Origin: Pseudophaeobacter profundi
Lineage (GTDB): Bacteria; Pseudomonadota; Alphaproteobacteria; Rhodobacterales; Rhodobacteraceae
Direction of reading: 5' to 3'
DNA: 64,000 bases
NCBI RefSeq assembly: GCF_029697505.1
Contig: NZ_JARJEF010000002.1
Span: 62,001-126,000 of the forward strand
Made by a program: the position numbers and the translations under genes. Under the pieces are notes generated by a model that did no database searches, had not been told where the DNA came from, and saw only the letters and a program-made list of their open reading frames with translations. Positions 1-10,641 of the stretch are shown in pieces (position 1 is the first letter of the stretch; each line of letters begins with the position of its first letter).

Positions 1-322
1 GGCAGCCGGGGGGCGTGTCATTCCGGTAGGGACCACGGCGCTGCGGCTGATAGAAAGTGCCGCGCGTTCTGGCGAGATTGCGGCCTGGGAGGGGGAGACC
101 GACATCTTTATCTATCCCGGTTTCACCTTTCATGTGGCCGATGCGCTGATGACGAATTTTCACCTGCCAAAATCGACGCTGTTGATGCTGATCTCTGCCT
201 TGATGGGGGCAGAGAGGGTGCGCGAAATCTATGATCACGCAGTGAAAAATCGTTATCGTTTCTTTTCTTATGGCGACGGGTCGCTTTTGCTGCCGCAAAA
301 GACGAATACGTCGCAGAATTAG
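1..322 (+). CDS. queA: S-adenosylmethionine:tRNA ribosyltransferase-isomerase QueA, C-terminal part
   Basis: The left edge cuts this gene; 106 codons are visible in frame from base 2 to the TAG at 320. QueA moves the ribosyl part of S-adenosylmethionine onto 7-aminomethyl-7-deazaguanine in tRNA during queuosine synthesis in the cytoplasm. The visible tail carries family signatures: [32 protein letters not shown] and [10 protein letters not shown], all typical of the last third of QueA. The next gene in the same direction starts about 195 bases later, so co-transcription is uncertain. Identification is from recognisable C-terminal motifs and is firm despite truncation by the window. Confidence 0.95.
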   Translation, partial: AAGGRVIPVGTTALRLIESAARSGEIAAWEGETDIFIYPGFTFHVADALMTNFHLPKSTLLMLISALMGAERVREIYDHAVKNRYRFFSYGDGSLLLPQKTNTSQN

Positions 323-516
323 CGCTAATCTTGCTAGACAAGCCTAGGCAGTATGCGTTCTGATCCCGCCGAGGGTTCTGGCGTGCGAAACCAATCCTGA
401 ACATAGAATAGTACCTCTGCCAGTCAGGGGGCTTTGGGTCAGAAATAACAGGCGGGCTGAGGCTGCTGGACCATTGTGGCCTGCGGTTTGTTCTCGTCGG
501 TAAAGGAGTTACCGAG

Positions 517-1791
517 ATGCTGCAGGTTTTGTCGAGCGCATGGGCGCTGCTGTTGGGCATGGGCATGCTGATGATTGGCAATGGCATGCAGGGCACCATC
601 CTGGGTGTGCGCGGCGCCATGGAAGGCTTTTCCACCCTGCAGATGTCCTTTGTTATGTCCGCCTATTTTGTCGGCTTTCTGGGGGGCTCGCGTCTGGCGC
701 CTGAAATGATCCGCCGGGTTGGCCATGTGCGGGTCTTTGCGGCGCTGGCCTCGCTGATTTCGGCAGTAATGATCCTGTATCCGGCGGTGGCCAACCCCAT
801 TGCCTGGATGCTGGGCCGCGCCCTGATCGGGTTTTGCTTTTCGGGCGTGTATGTCACGGCGGAAAGCTGGCTGAACAATGCGGCGGACAATGCCAACCGG
901 GGCAAGGCGCTGTCTCTTTATATGATTGTGCAGACGGTTGGCATCGTGACGGCCCAGGCGCTGATGTTGGTGGGGGATCCGGCAGGCTATGAAACTTTTG
1001 TGATTGCCTCGGTGGTGATCTCGGTTTCTTTTGCGCCGATTTTGCTGTCGATCTCGCCCACGCCGGCCTTTGACACCACCAAACCGATGTCCCTGCGTGC
1101 CCTGATGAAAGTTTCACCGCTGGGCTGTGTGGGGATGTTCCTGCTGGGGGGCGTATTCTCGGCGCAATTCGGCATGAGCGCGGTCTACGCCGCCGAGGCT
1201 GGGTTAAGCCTGACGCAAATCTCGGTCTTTATCGCCACCTTTTATATTGGGGCGATTGTGCTGCAATATCCGCTGGGCTGGATGTCTGACTGGATGGATC
1301 GCCGGATTCTTGTTCTGGCGGCTTCGGCTCTGGGGGGGGGCGCTGCGCTTATGGGGGTGGTCATGGGCGGCGAGTACAGCTTTTTGCTTGTTGCCGCCTT
1401 CTTTATTGGCGGTATGTCCAACCCGCTTTATTCGCTGTTGATCGCCCATACCAATGACTATCTGGAGCACGACGATATGGCGGCGGCCTCGGGCGGGCTG
1501 GTCTTTATCAACGGGCTGGGGGCCATTGCCGGGCCGGTGATCACGGGCTGGATCATGAGCGATGCGATTTTTGGCCCTCCGGGATATTTCCTGTTCATGG
1601 CGGTCTTGCTGGGGGCGCTGGCATGCTACGCGCTGTACCGTACCACGCAGCGTGCCGCGATTCCTTCGGATGAAACCGGGATCATGGCGCCGATGTCGCT
1701 GACGGGTTCTCCTGTTGCGGTGGAATTCGCACAGGAATATGCCATCGAAACCGACATAGAGGAGCAAGAAGCCGCCACCGAGGCGGGGTGA
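517..1791 (+). CDS. MFS transporter, YcaD-like
   Basis: A 424-residue membrane protein with about twelve hydrophobic segments, as in major facilitator transporters. The pattern in the first half (AYFVGFLGGSRLAP, then GRALIGFCFSGVYVTAESWL) resembles the YcaD branch of the family, whose substrates are mostly unknown. The loop QYPLGWMSDWMDRR near residue 250 is the usual cytoplasmic MFS motif between two helices of the second half. The last 45 or so residues are polar and acidic, a cytoplasmic tail. An AAGGAG ribosome site lies about 8 bases before the ATG at 517. It follows queA in the same direction but with a gap near 195 bases. The transported compound cannot be inferred. Confidence 0.88.
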   Translation: MLQVLSSAWALLLGMGMLMIGNGMQGTILGVRGAMEGFSTLQMSFVMSAYFVGFLGGSRLAPEMIRRVGHVRVFAALASLISAVMILYPAVANPIAWMLGRALIGFCFSGVYVTAESWLNNAADNANRGKALSLYMIVQTVGIVTAQALMLVGDPAGYETFVIASVVISVSFAPILLSISPTPAFDTTKPMSLRALMKVSPLGCVGMFLLGGVFSAQFGMSAVYAAEAGLSLTQISVFIATFYIGAIVLQYPLGWMSDWMDRRILVLAASALGGGAALMGVVMGGEYSFLLVAAFFIGGMSNPLYSLLIAHTNDYLEHDDMAAASGGLVFINGLGAIAGPVITGWIMSDAIFGPPGYFLFMAVLLGALACYALYRTTQRAAIPSDETGIMAPMSLTGSPVAVEFAQEYAIETDIEEQEAATEAG

Positions 1792-1852
1792 TTGCGCTAA
1801 CCTTTTGGGTTTGTGAGTAATATTTCAACAAATGGCCCTGTGTGTTACAATT

Positions 1853-1869
1853 AGTGACCCAGGGTCACT
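1853..1869. promoter_or_regulatory. Perfect short palindrome upstream of the DUF924 gene
   Basis: AGTGACCC-A-GGGTCACT is a perfect 8+8 inverted repeat with a one-base centre. It sits between the MFS gene and the DUF924 gene, about 60 bases before the ATG at 1931. It has no T-run, so it looks more like an operator than a terminator. The binding protein is unknown. Confidence 0.35.
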
Positions 1870-1930
1870 TGCAAATCACCCGTAAAATGGTCTGAAGTTA
1901 TCCTCAGTATTAATACGTGGAGATGGCACA

Positions 1931-2512
1931 ATGCAGGGCCCGGAAGATATCCTCAAATTCTGGTTGGATGAGGTTGGTGAAGACGGCTGGTATCTGAGCG
2001 ATGAAGCCTTGGACGACACTATTCGAGAGCGGTTCAAAGACACCTGGGAGGCGGGCTGCAGCGGCCGGTTCTCTCTCTGGCTGACCTATCCGACCGGTGC
2101 CCTCGCCTATATCATCTTGATGGATCAGTTTCCGCGCAACATGTTCCGTGGTTCCAAAGAGGCGTTCCATTCCGATCGTAGGGCGCTTTGCGCTGCCAAG
2201 AATGCGATCAATCGCAAATGGGATATGAAGATCGACGAACCCGCGCGCCAGTTTTTCTATATGCCCTTGATGCATTCGGAAAATCTATGTGATCAGGAAC
2301 GCTGCGTGCGCCTGATGAAAGAGCGGATGCCACAGACGGGCGCGAACAACATGCTGCATGCGCGGGCGCACCGTGAAGTGATCCGTCTGTTTGGGCGCTT
2401 TCCCTTCCGCAACGCGGCCCTGTCGCGCCACAGCACGTCCCCCGAAATCGATTATGAGAGCGCAGGCGGCTACGGCTCTATCGTGCGAGAGCTGCAGGAA
2501 ACAGCCAGCTGA
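1931..2512 (+). CDS. DUF924 family protein
   Basis: A soluble 193-residue protein of the DUF924 family. The hallmark opening is present (PEDILKFWLDE), followed by LILMDQFPRN-type sequence (here IILMDQFPRNMFRG, residues about 61-74) and FFYMPLMHSE near residue 110, then HREVIRLFGRFPFRN. These predict an all-helical, TPR-like fold. The family has no established biochemical role. GGAG lies about ten bases before the ATG. The gene stands alone between two others and no pathway partner is evident. Family assignment is from remembered sequence pattern; function is unknown. Confidence 0.9.
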   Translation: MQGPEDILKFWLDEVGEDGWYLSDEALDDTIRERFKDTWEAGCSGRFSLWLTYPTGALAYIILMDQFPRNMFRGSKEAFHSDRRALCAAKNAINRKWDMKIDEPARQFFYMPLMHSENLCDQERCVRLMKERMPQTGANNMLHARAHREVIRLFGRFPFRNAALSRHSTSPEIDYESAGGYGSIVRELQETAS

Positions 2513-2649
2513 ACCAGGGTCAGCGCCCGGTGAGGCTGGTGTCTTTCCGGGCGGACGTTTTGCTACCGAGGTGCCGCGCGCAGGCGGGTCGCCTTCCTGC
2601 TTGTGCTATTCCAGCCTGTTCCGTTCCAGCCTGTCACATTCTTGCCAAT

Positions 2650-3081
2650 CTAGTTCTCGTCACTCTGGCCTTCGTCAGCTTGGGCGCCGCCTTGTGGCAA
2701 CCAACGAGACAGCTCCTCAGACAGGTCCTGTACGGCGGTCTCAACCGCGATGCTGACCACTTCACCGGGCAATTGTTTCAGCGACTGGATTTCCAGTTTC
2801 AGCGCCGTCAGCTCTTCTTGTAGCTGGGCAAGCCTGATCGGCATTTCGCTGCTGTCGGGGGTATCGGCCTGGGAAATTGCCGCCGAGAGGGAGGCGAATT
2901 CTTCCGTCATTGCCTGGGCCTGGCTGTGCAATGGCCGAAGGTTGCTGCTGATATCGCTCAGCCGCTGGCTAACCTGTGCAACGGAAGATGATAGCTGCCA
3001 GCCAAGAAACAGGCAAAGCGCCAGCAGCAGCAGCGTTGCATTCAGCAGTGCCTTCAACAGATCGAAAACTACCTTTGCCAT
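2650..3081 (-). CDS. Membrane-anchored coiled-coil protein of unknown function
   Basis: A 143-residue protein starting MAKVVFDLLKALLN. Residues about 9-30 form one hydrophobic membrane segment (LLNATLLLLALCLFLGW). The next 80 or so residues have heptad-like leucine and alanine spacing with many Gln, Glu and Ser, suggesting a coiled coil, and the end is acidic (QADEGQSDEN). The frame stays open to 3126, but the ATG at 3081 is preferred because AAGGGA lies shortly upstream and the membrane segment then begins near the N-terminus. It is transcribed away from lpdA and may share its promoter region. No family was recognised; a role in envelope organisation would be a guess. Confidence 0.7.
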   Translation of the reverse strand: MAKVVFDLLKALLNATLLLLALCLFLGWQLSSSVAQVSQRLSDISSNLRPLHSQAQAMTEEFASLSAAISQADTPDSSEMPIRLAQLQEELTALKLEIQSLKQLPGEVVSIAVETAVQDLSEELSRWLPQGGAQADEGQSDEN

Positions 3082-3309
3082 GGCCTGGTCCCTTGCGATT
3101 CTAACGGAATTTACGGGTGGTCTCACGGCGGATGGGACCCTATGCTTTCCCCAATGTCAAAAGCTGCGAGCCAGATCTGGGCCTTTTCCTGTGCGATGTA
3201 GCATGGTTGAACTGCCATTCGACGGCACCATACTGAGGGTTTGCAGTTTCTTGAAAAGTAGTTTAACGCTGAACTAGTTTGTTTTTGATCCTTTTGTCGA
3301 GGGAAGACC

Positions 3310-4704
3310 ATGGCCGCACAAACCTATGACGTGATCGTAATTGGCGCCGGTCCGGGCGGCTATGTCGCCGCTATCCGGGCTGCACAGCTGGGGCTGAAAA
3401 CAGCCATTGTGGAACGTGAAAACCTCGGTGGTATCTGTTTGAACTGGGGCTGTATCCCGACCAAGGCGCTGCTGCGCTCCTCTGAAGTGTATCACCTGAT
3501 GGAGCGGGCCAAGGAATTCGGTCTTGGTGCCGAGAATATCACCTATGATCTGGACGCGGTGGTGAAACGGTCGCGCGGGGTGGCCAAGCAGCTGTCCTCT
3601 GGCATTGGCCATCTGATGAAAAAGAACAAGATTACCGTGATCATGGGCGAGGCCACTGTGCCGGCCAAGGGCCGCGTCAGCGTCAAGACCGACAAGGATG
3701 TGCAAGAGCTGCAAGCCAAGAATATCATCCTGGCCACCGGCGCACGGGCACGCGAACTGCCCGGTTTGGAAGGCGATGGCGATCTGGTCTGGACCTACCG
3801 CGACGCGCTGGTGCCGCCGCGGATGCCAAAGAAACTTCTGGTGATTGGATCCGGCGCAATTGGCATCGAATTTGCCAGCTTCTACAACACGCTAGGTGCC
3901 GATACCACGGTGGTTGAAGTGATGGACCGGGTGTTGCCAGTCGAAGATGCCGAGATTTCCGCCTTTGCTAAGAAAGCCTTTGTCAAACAGGGCATGAAGA
4001 TCATGGAGAAAGCCATGGTCAAGCAGCTGGATCGCGGCAAGGGCAAAGTGACCGCCCATATCGAGACCGGCGGCAAGGTCGAAAAGATGGAGTTCGACAC
4101 CGTGATTTCAGCGGTGGGCATCGTCGGTAATGTCGAAGGTCTTGGCCTTGAGGCGCTTGGCGTCAAGATTGATCGCACCCATGTGGTGACGGATGCCTAT
4201 TGCCGCACCGGGGTTGACGGGCTCTATGCCATTGGCGATATCGCCGGTGCCCCTTGGTTGGCGCATAAGGCCAGCCACGAAGGCGTTATGGTGGCGGATC
4301 TGATCGCAGGCAAGCATGCCCATCCCGTCAAACCCGAAAGCATCGCAGGCTGCACCTATTGCCAGCCGCAGGTGGCCAGTGTCGGCTATACAGAGGCCAA
4401 GGCCAAGGAACTGGGCTATGACATCAAGGTTGGCCGCTTTCCCTTTATCGGCAATGGCAAGGCCATCGCCTTGGGAGAGGCAGAAGGGCTGGTCAAAACC
4501 GTATTTGACGCCAAGACCGGAGAGCTGCTTGGCGCGCATATGGTGGGGGCTGAAGTCACCGAGCTGATCCAGGGCTATGTGGTGGGCCGCCAGTTGGAAA
4601 CCACTGAAGAAGACCTGATGAACACGGTCTTCCCGCATCCCACCCTAAGCGAAATGATGCACGAAAGCGTGCTTGAGGCCTTTGACCGGGCCATCCATAT
4701 CTAA
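3310..4704 (+). CDS. lpdA: Dihydrolipoyl dehydrogenase
   Basis: E3 component of 2-oxoacid dehydrogenase complexes: a cytoplasmic flavoprotein that reoxidises dihydrolipoamide with NAD. The 464-residue length is standard. The N-terminal FAD site is GAGPGG (12-17), and the redox-active cysteines are in GGICLNWGCIPTK (C43 and C48). A second nucleotide site follows (VIGSGAIGIEF). Near the C-terminus HPTLSEMMHE supplies the catalytic His-Glu pair. The ATG at 3310 follows a GAGGGA ribosome site. No E1 or E2 gene is beside it, so it cannot be tied to one complex; pyruvate dehydrogenase is the usual partner in this group. A terminator follows at 4788. Confidence 0.97.
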   Translation: MAAQTYDVIVIGAGPGGYVAAIRAAQLGLKTAIVERENLGGICLNWGCIPTKALLRSSEVYHLMERAKEFGLGAENITYDLDAVVKRSRGVAKQLSSGIGHLMKKNKITVIMGEATVPAKGRVSVKTDKDVQELQAKNIILATGARARELPGLEGDGDLVWTYRDALVPPRMPKKLLVIGSGAIGIEFASFYNTLGADTTVVEVMDRVLPVEDAEISAFAKKAFVKQGMKIMEKAMVKQLDRGKGKVTAHIETGGKVEKMEFDTVISAVGIVGNVEGLGLEALGVKIDRTHVVTDAYCRTGVDGLYAIGDIAGAPWLAHKASHEGVMVADLIAGKHAHPVKPESIAGCTYCQPQVASVGYTEAKAKELGYDIKVGRFPFIGNGKAIALGEAEGLVKTVFDAKTGELLGAHMVGAEVTELIQGYVVGRQLETTEEDLMNTVFPHPTLSEMMHESVLEAFDRAIHI

Positions 4705-4787
4705 GGTCCATCCATATATCAGGGGGCGTCAGCGGGTGCTGCACGGGCCGCCCTGTGTTTCTGGCCGCGTTATAGTGATAGCGGCGC

Positions 4788-4827
4788 AAGGCCTGCCCCC
4801 ACGACTGGGGCGGGCCTTGTTCTTTCT
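4788..4827 (+). terminator. Rho-independent terminator after lpdA
   Basis: A 12-base stem (4788-4799 with 4807-4818, one G-T pair) with a 7-base loop is followed by TGTTCTTTCT. It ends the lpdA transcript before the next MFS gene. Confidence 0.75.
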
Positions 4828-5002
4828 GGCTGCAATCATATCCGTGGGGCGACACGCGCCACGCGCGCGCATCGGCCCTGCCAATACTGCCCTGCCATGT
4901 TGCAATCGAGATATTTCGCAACTGGCACTTGCAAATTTCCCGGTCTAAGACTGGTCGGGAAAGACGCGGGCATCTGCCGCTTTCGCGTCGCAAGGGGGCC
5001 GG

Positions 5003-6181
5003 ATGGAAGTGCAGACAATAACACGCTGGCCTTTGGTTGTTGCGGTCTGGGCGGCTGGTCTGGGCGTTGCGGCGCAATATGGCAAGATCAGTGTGATCTT
5101 TGACCGAATGGCAGAACTCTACCCCGATGTGGGGGCAGGGATCAGCTTTTCGGTGTCCTTTGTCGGTATCGTCGGCATTATCCTTGGCCTGGTGGCGGGG
5201 CTGTTTGTCAGCTCGATCGGCTATCGGCGCAGCCTGGTCTGGGCGCTGTGGCTGGGGGCCGCGATGTCGGCCCTGCAGGCGCTGCATCTGCCTTACGGGC
5301 TGTTTCTTTTCTCTCGGCTGATCGAAGGGCTGTCACATCTTGGCGTTGTGGTGGCGGGGCCAACGCTGATGGCAGCGATCAGTACGCCGCATCACCGCGG
5401 TTTTGTCATGTCCTTGTGGAGCACATTTTTCTCCGTCTCCTTTTCCCTGTTGATCTGGTTTGGCCTGCCGCTGGTGGCGCGCTTTGGGTTGGTTTCCCTT
5501 TTTGTTGCCCATGCCCTGGTGATGGCGGGACTGGCCCTGTGGCTAAGCCGCGCGATGCGTGATATGCCAGTGCCACCACGCCAGCCTTTTCCAGCACTTA
5601 TGGCGCTGCCACGGTTGCATCTACCGGTGTATCGTTCTGCCTGGCAGGTGGCGCCTGCGGCGGGCTGGCTCTTTTATACCTGCTGTTTTGTCGCCATTTT
5701 GACGGTGATACCGCCCTATATCCCGCCTGAGCAGCGCGCTGCTGTGCTGATGGCGATGCCGCTGGCCAGCATTGCAACCTCAATGACGCTGGGGGTCTAT
5801 CTGATGCGCCTGATGACTGCGGTGAAGGTGGCCCAGTTGGGGTTTCTGCTGGCGGCGGGCGGGGTGATCTGGCTGGGGAGCGCGCCGGGGGATCCGCTGG
5901 CCTGCCTGGCGCTGTCGGCGGCGTTGGGGCTGGTGCAGGGGGGCTCTTTTGCGGCTGTCCCGCAGTTGAACGAAAGCGATGAAGACCGCGCCCAATCCAA
6001 TGGGGCCATGGCCCAGGCGGGCAATCTGGGCAATTCCATCGGTACGCCGCTGATGGTTCTGGCGCTGTCCCTTGCCGGGGTGCCGGGCCTGATCGCCGTG
6101 TTGCTGGTGCTGCTCTTGGGCGGCTTCCTGGTGCATCAGATCCTGGCCTGGCGGCGCAGCGCTGCCGTTGGGGCGATTTGA
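5003..6181 (+). CDS. MFS transporter
   Basis: A 392-residue protein with about twelve hydrophobic segments, consistent with a major facilitator transporter. The loop GLFVSSIGYRRS (residues about 68-79) matches the signature between helices 2 and 3. FSRLIEGLSHLG and the fifth-helix region GPTLMAAIS follow the usual first-half pattern. AAGGGGG lies six to eight bases before the ATG. It sits between the lpdA terminator and uvrA and appears to be a single-gene unit. The sequence does not reveal the substrate or a subfamily with a known one. Confidence 0.85.
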   Translation: MEVQTITRWPLVVAVWAAGLGVAAQYGKISVIFDRMAELYPDVGAGISFSVSFVGIVGIILGLVAGLFVSSIGYRRSLVWALWLGAAMSALQALHLPYGLFLFSRLIEGLSHLGVVVAGPTLMAAISTPHHRGFVMSLWSTFFSVSFSLLIWFGLPLVARFGLVSLFVAHALVMAGLALWLSRAMRDMPVPPRQPFPALMALPRLHLPVYRSAWQVAPAAGWLFYTCCFVAILTVIPPYIPPEQRAAVLMAMPLASIATSMTLGVYLMRLMTAVKVAQLGFLLAAGGVIWLGSAPGDPLACLALSAALGLVQGGSFAAVPQLNESDEDRAQSNGAMAQAGNLGNSIGTPLMVLALSLAGVPGLIAVLLVLLLGGFLVHQILAWRRSAAVGAI

Positions 6182-6262
6182 CCGCGATATTTCGCGCGCG
6201 CAGCTAGGGCGGTTAGGGCAGGGCACCATATTTGGCGGGCCTGCTGCCAAAACTCGGCATAT

Positions 6263-6277
6263 GTTCCTTTAATGTTC
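6263..6277 (+). promoter_or_regulatory. LexA (SOS) box upstream of uvrA
   Basis: GTTCCTTTAATGTTC is an exact match to the alphaproteobacterial LexA operator GTTC-N7-GTTC. It ends 98 bases before the uvrA ATG. A lexA gene with the same operators is present in this window. Confidence 0.88.
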
Positions 6278-6375
6278 TCATTTTCCTGTTGGAGTCTTGC
6301 GCCGCATTGCCTATCTGTAGGGCGAAGGCTGGCGTGGCAGATTTGCGCGACCAGGGTATTGGGCACGAGGGCACT

Positions 6376-9234
<2,859 letters not shown>

Positions 9235-9297
9235 CGACGTCTGGCCGGGAATTCCCCGGCCAGACCCCGTGGCTTTTTCTGAGAAAATTATGTAAAT

Positions 9298-9735
9298 TCA
9301 GCCTTCTGGTGCTCTTTGTGAATGGCTGTGCAGCAGAATTGGCAGCACAAAGAGCGCCAGGAATACAGTGTTGGGCACCACATTGAACCAAGCCCCAACC
9401 ATGACAGAGCCAAAGCTGTCGGGCAGGTACCATGTCCAGACACCGAGTAGGATAATGCGCCCGCCAGTGGCCGGGTCTTGGGGGTAGATATCTTGCACAA
9501 TGCGCCAGACTATCGCACCAAGGCCAACCATCAACCCGCCGGTGATTGCAGCTAGAACACGGCCGCTGTCGCTCGTCAGGGTTTGCTGCCCATCCAGCGG
9601 GTAATGGACCAGATCGAAGAAGATATCAAAAACCCCCCGCAGCGGTGTGATCAGTGCCAATACCAAGGCCAATCCAAAACACACCGAGCCGAAAGCCGCG
9701 AGTTTGAGCAAGCGTATTGTTGTTTCCTGTGTCAT
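9298..9735 (-). CDS. Small integral membrane protein of unknown function
   Basis: A 145-residue protein with about four hydrophobic segments (near residues 10-30, 58-80, 95-105 and 115-135) and short polar loops. The frame is open to 10050, but the ATG at 9735 (MTQETTIRLLKLAAFGSV) has GGAGAG immediately upstream, and the extra N-terminal sequence has no protein-like character. It is divergent from the XRE/MmyB-type regulator at 9863, with a 127-base shared region, so the regulator may control it. No family was recognised. The loop after helix 2 reads VWRIVQDIYPQDPATGG. Function is unknown. Confidence 0.75.
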   Translation of the reverse strand: MTQETTIRLLKLAAFGSVCFGLALVLALITPLRGVFDIFFDLVHYPLDGQQTLTSDSGRVLAAITGGLMVGLGAIVWRIVQDIYPQDPATGGRIILLGVWTWYLPDSFGSVMVGAWFNVVPNTVFLALFVLPILLHSHSQRAPEG

Positions 9736-9862
9736 CGCGTCTCTCCAAATGGGATGGTTGGATGGTGACCGGGCCCTTGACGTGAAACAATTACCTTGGA
9801 GGTAAGTGACTGCGTTACCCGTATGATTTAGCAGTCTGGCAACGTGAATAAGGGGGGCAGCC

Positions 9863-10636
9863 ATGGGCGGCTTTGGCGCAGTTCTGAAGGAATGGCGACG
9901 TATCCGCCGGATGAGCCAGCTGGACCTGGCGCTTTCTGCCGGGGTGTCTGCTCGCCATGTTTCATTCCTGGAAACCGGGCGGTCGCGGGCCAGCCGGGAT
10001 ATGGTGCTGCGGTTGGGGCAGGAATTGCAGATGCCGCTAAGTGCGCGCAATCAATTGCTCTTGGCTGCGGGGCTTGCCCCCGCCTATGGGGCTGTCTCGC
10101 TGAACGCAGAGGCGCGTGCACCGCTGCAACAGGCGGTGGACTGGGTGTTGCAGCGCCATGCGCCCTATCCGGCTATCGTGATTGATGCCCATTGGATCTT
10201 GCAGGCGATGAACCCGCCGGCGCAGGCGTTGATGATGCGGGCCGGGCTGCAACAGGGCGATAGTCTGATTGATGCGCTGAGCGAAAATGAAACCCTGCGC
10301 GCGGCCTTGGTCAATCTGGAACAGATCGAAGCGCTGACCCTGACGCGGCTGCGCAGCGAGCTTGCGCATCTGGGCAAGGACCCGGTGCTGGAGCGCGCAA
10401 TTGCGCAGTTAAAACAGCGGGTTATACCGCTGTCACCACCGGAGATGGGCGAAACCCCCGCAGTGATTCCGGCCCATTATCGGTTAGACGGTGTGGATCT
10501 GAAGCTGTTTTCAACCCTATCGCAGTTTACGACAGCGGGCGATCTGGCGATGTCTGAACTGCGCCTTGAACTGATGTTCCCCGCCGATCAGGACACGCAA
10601 GAGCAGCTACAGGCGCTGTTTGGCGATCCTGGTTAG
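9863..10636 (+). CDS. XRE-family regulator with MmyB-like ligand-binding domain
   Basis: A 257-residue transcription factor. Residues about 5-60 form a helix-turn-helix of the XRE type: SQLDLALSAGVSARHVSFLE is the recognition region, followed by GRSRASRDMVLRL. The remainder resembles the MmyB-like domain found in many actinobacterial and alphaproteobacterial regulators, a PAS-related fold (AIVIDAHWILQAMNPPAQAL) thought to bind small, possibly fatty-acid-like ligands. It is divergent from the small membrane protein gene at 9298-9735, suggesting local regulation. The ATG at 9863 follows GGGGGCAGCC. Family assignment is good; ligand and targets are not known. Confidence 0.85.
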   Translation: MGGFGAVLKEWRRIRRMSQLDLALSAGVSARHVSFLETGRSRASRDMVLRLGQELQMPLSARNQLLLAAGLAPAYGAVSLNAEARAPLQQAVDWVLQRHAPYPAIVIDAHWILQAMNPPAQALMMRAGLQQGDSLIDALSENETLRAALVNLEQIEALTLTRLRSELAHLGKDPVLERAIAQLKQRVIPLSPPEMGETPAVIPAHYRLDGVDLKLFSTLSQFTTAGDLAMSELRLELMFPADQDTQEQLQALFGDPG

Positions 10637-10641
10637 ACTGT

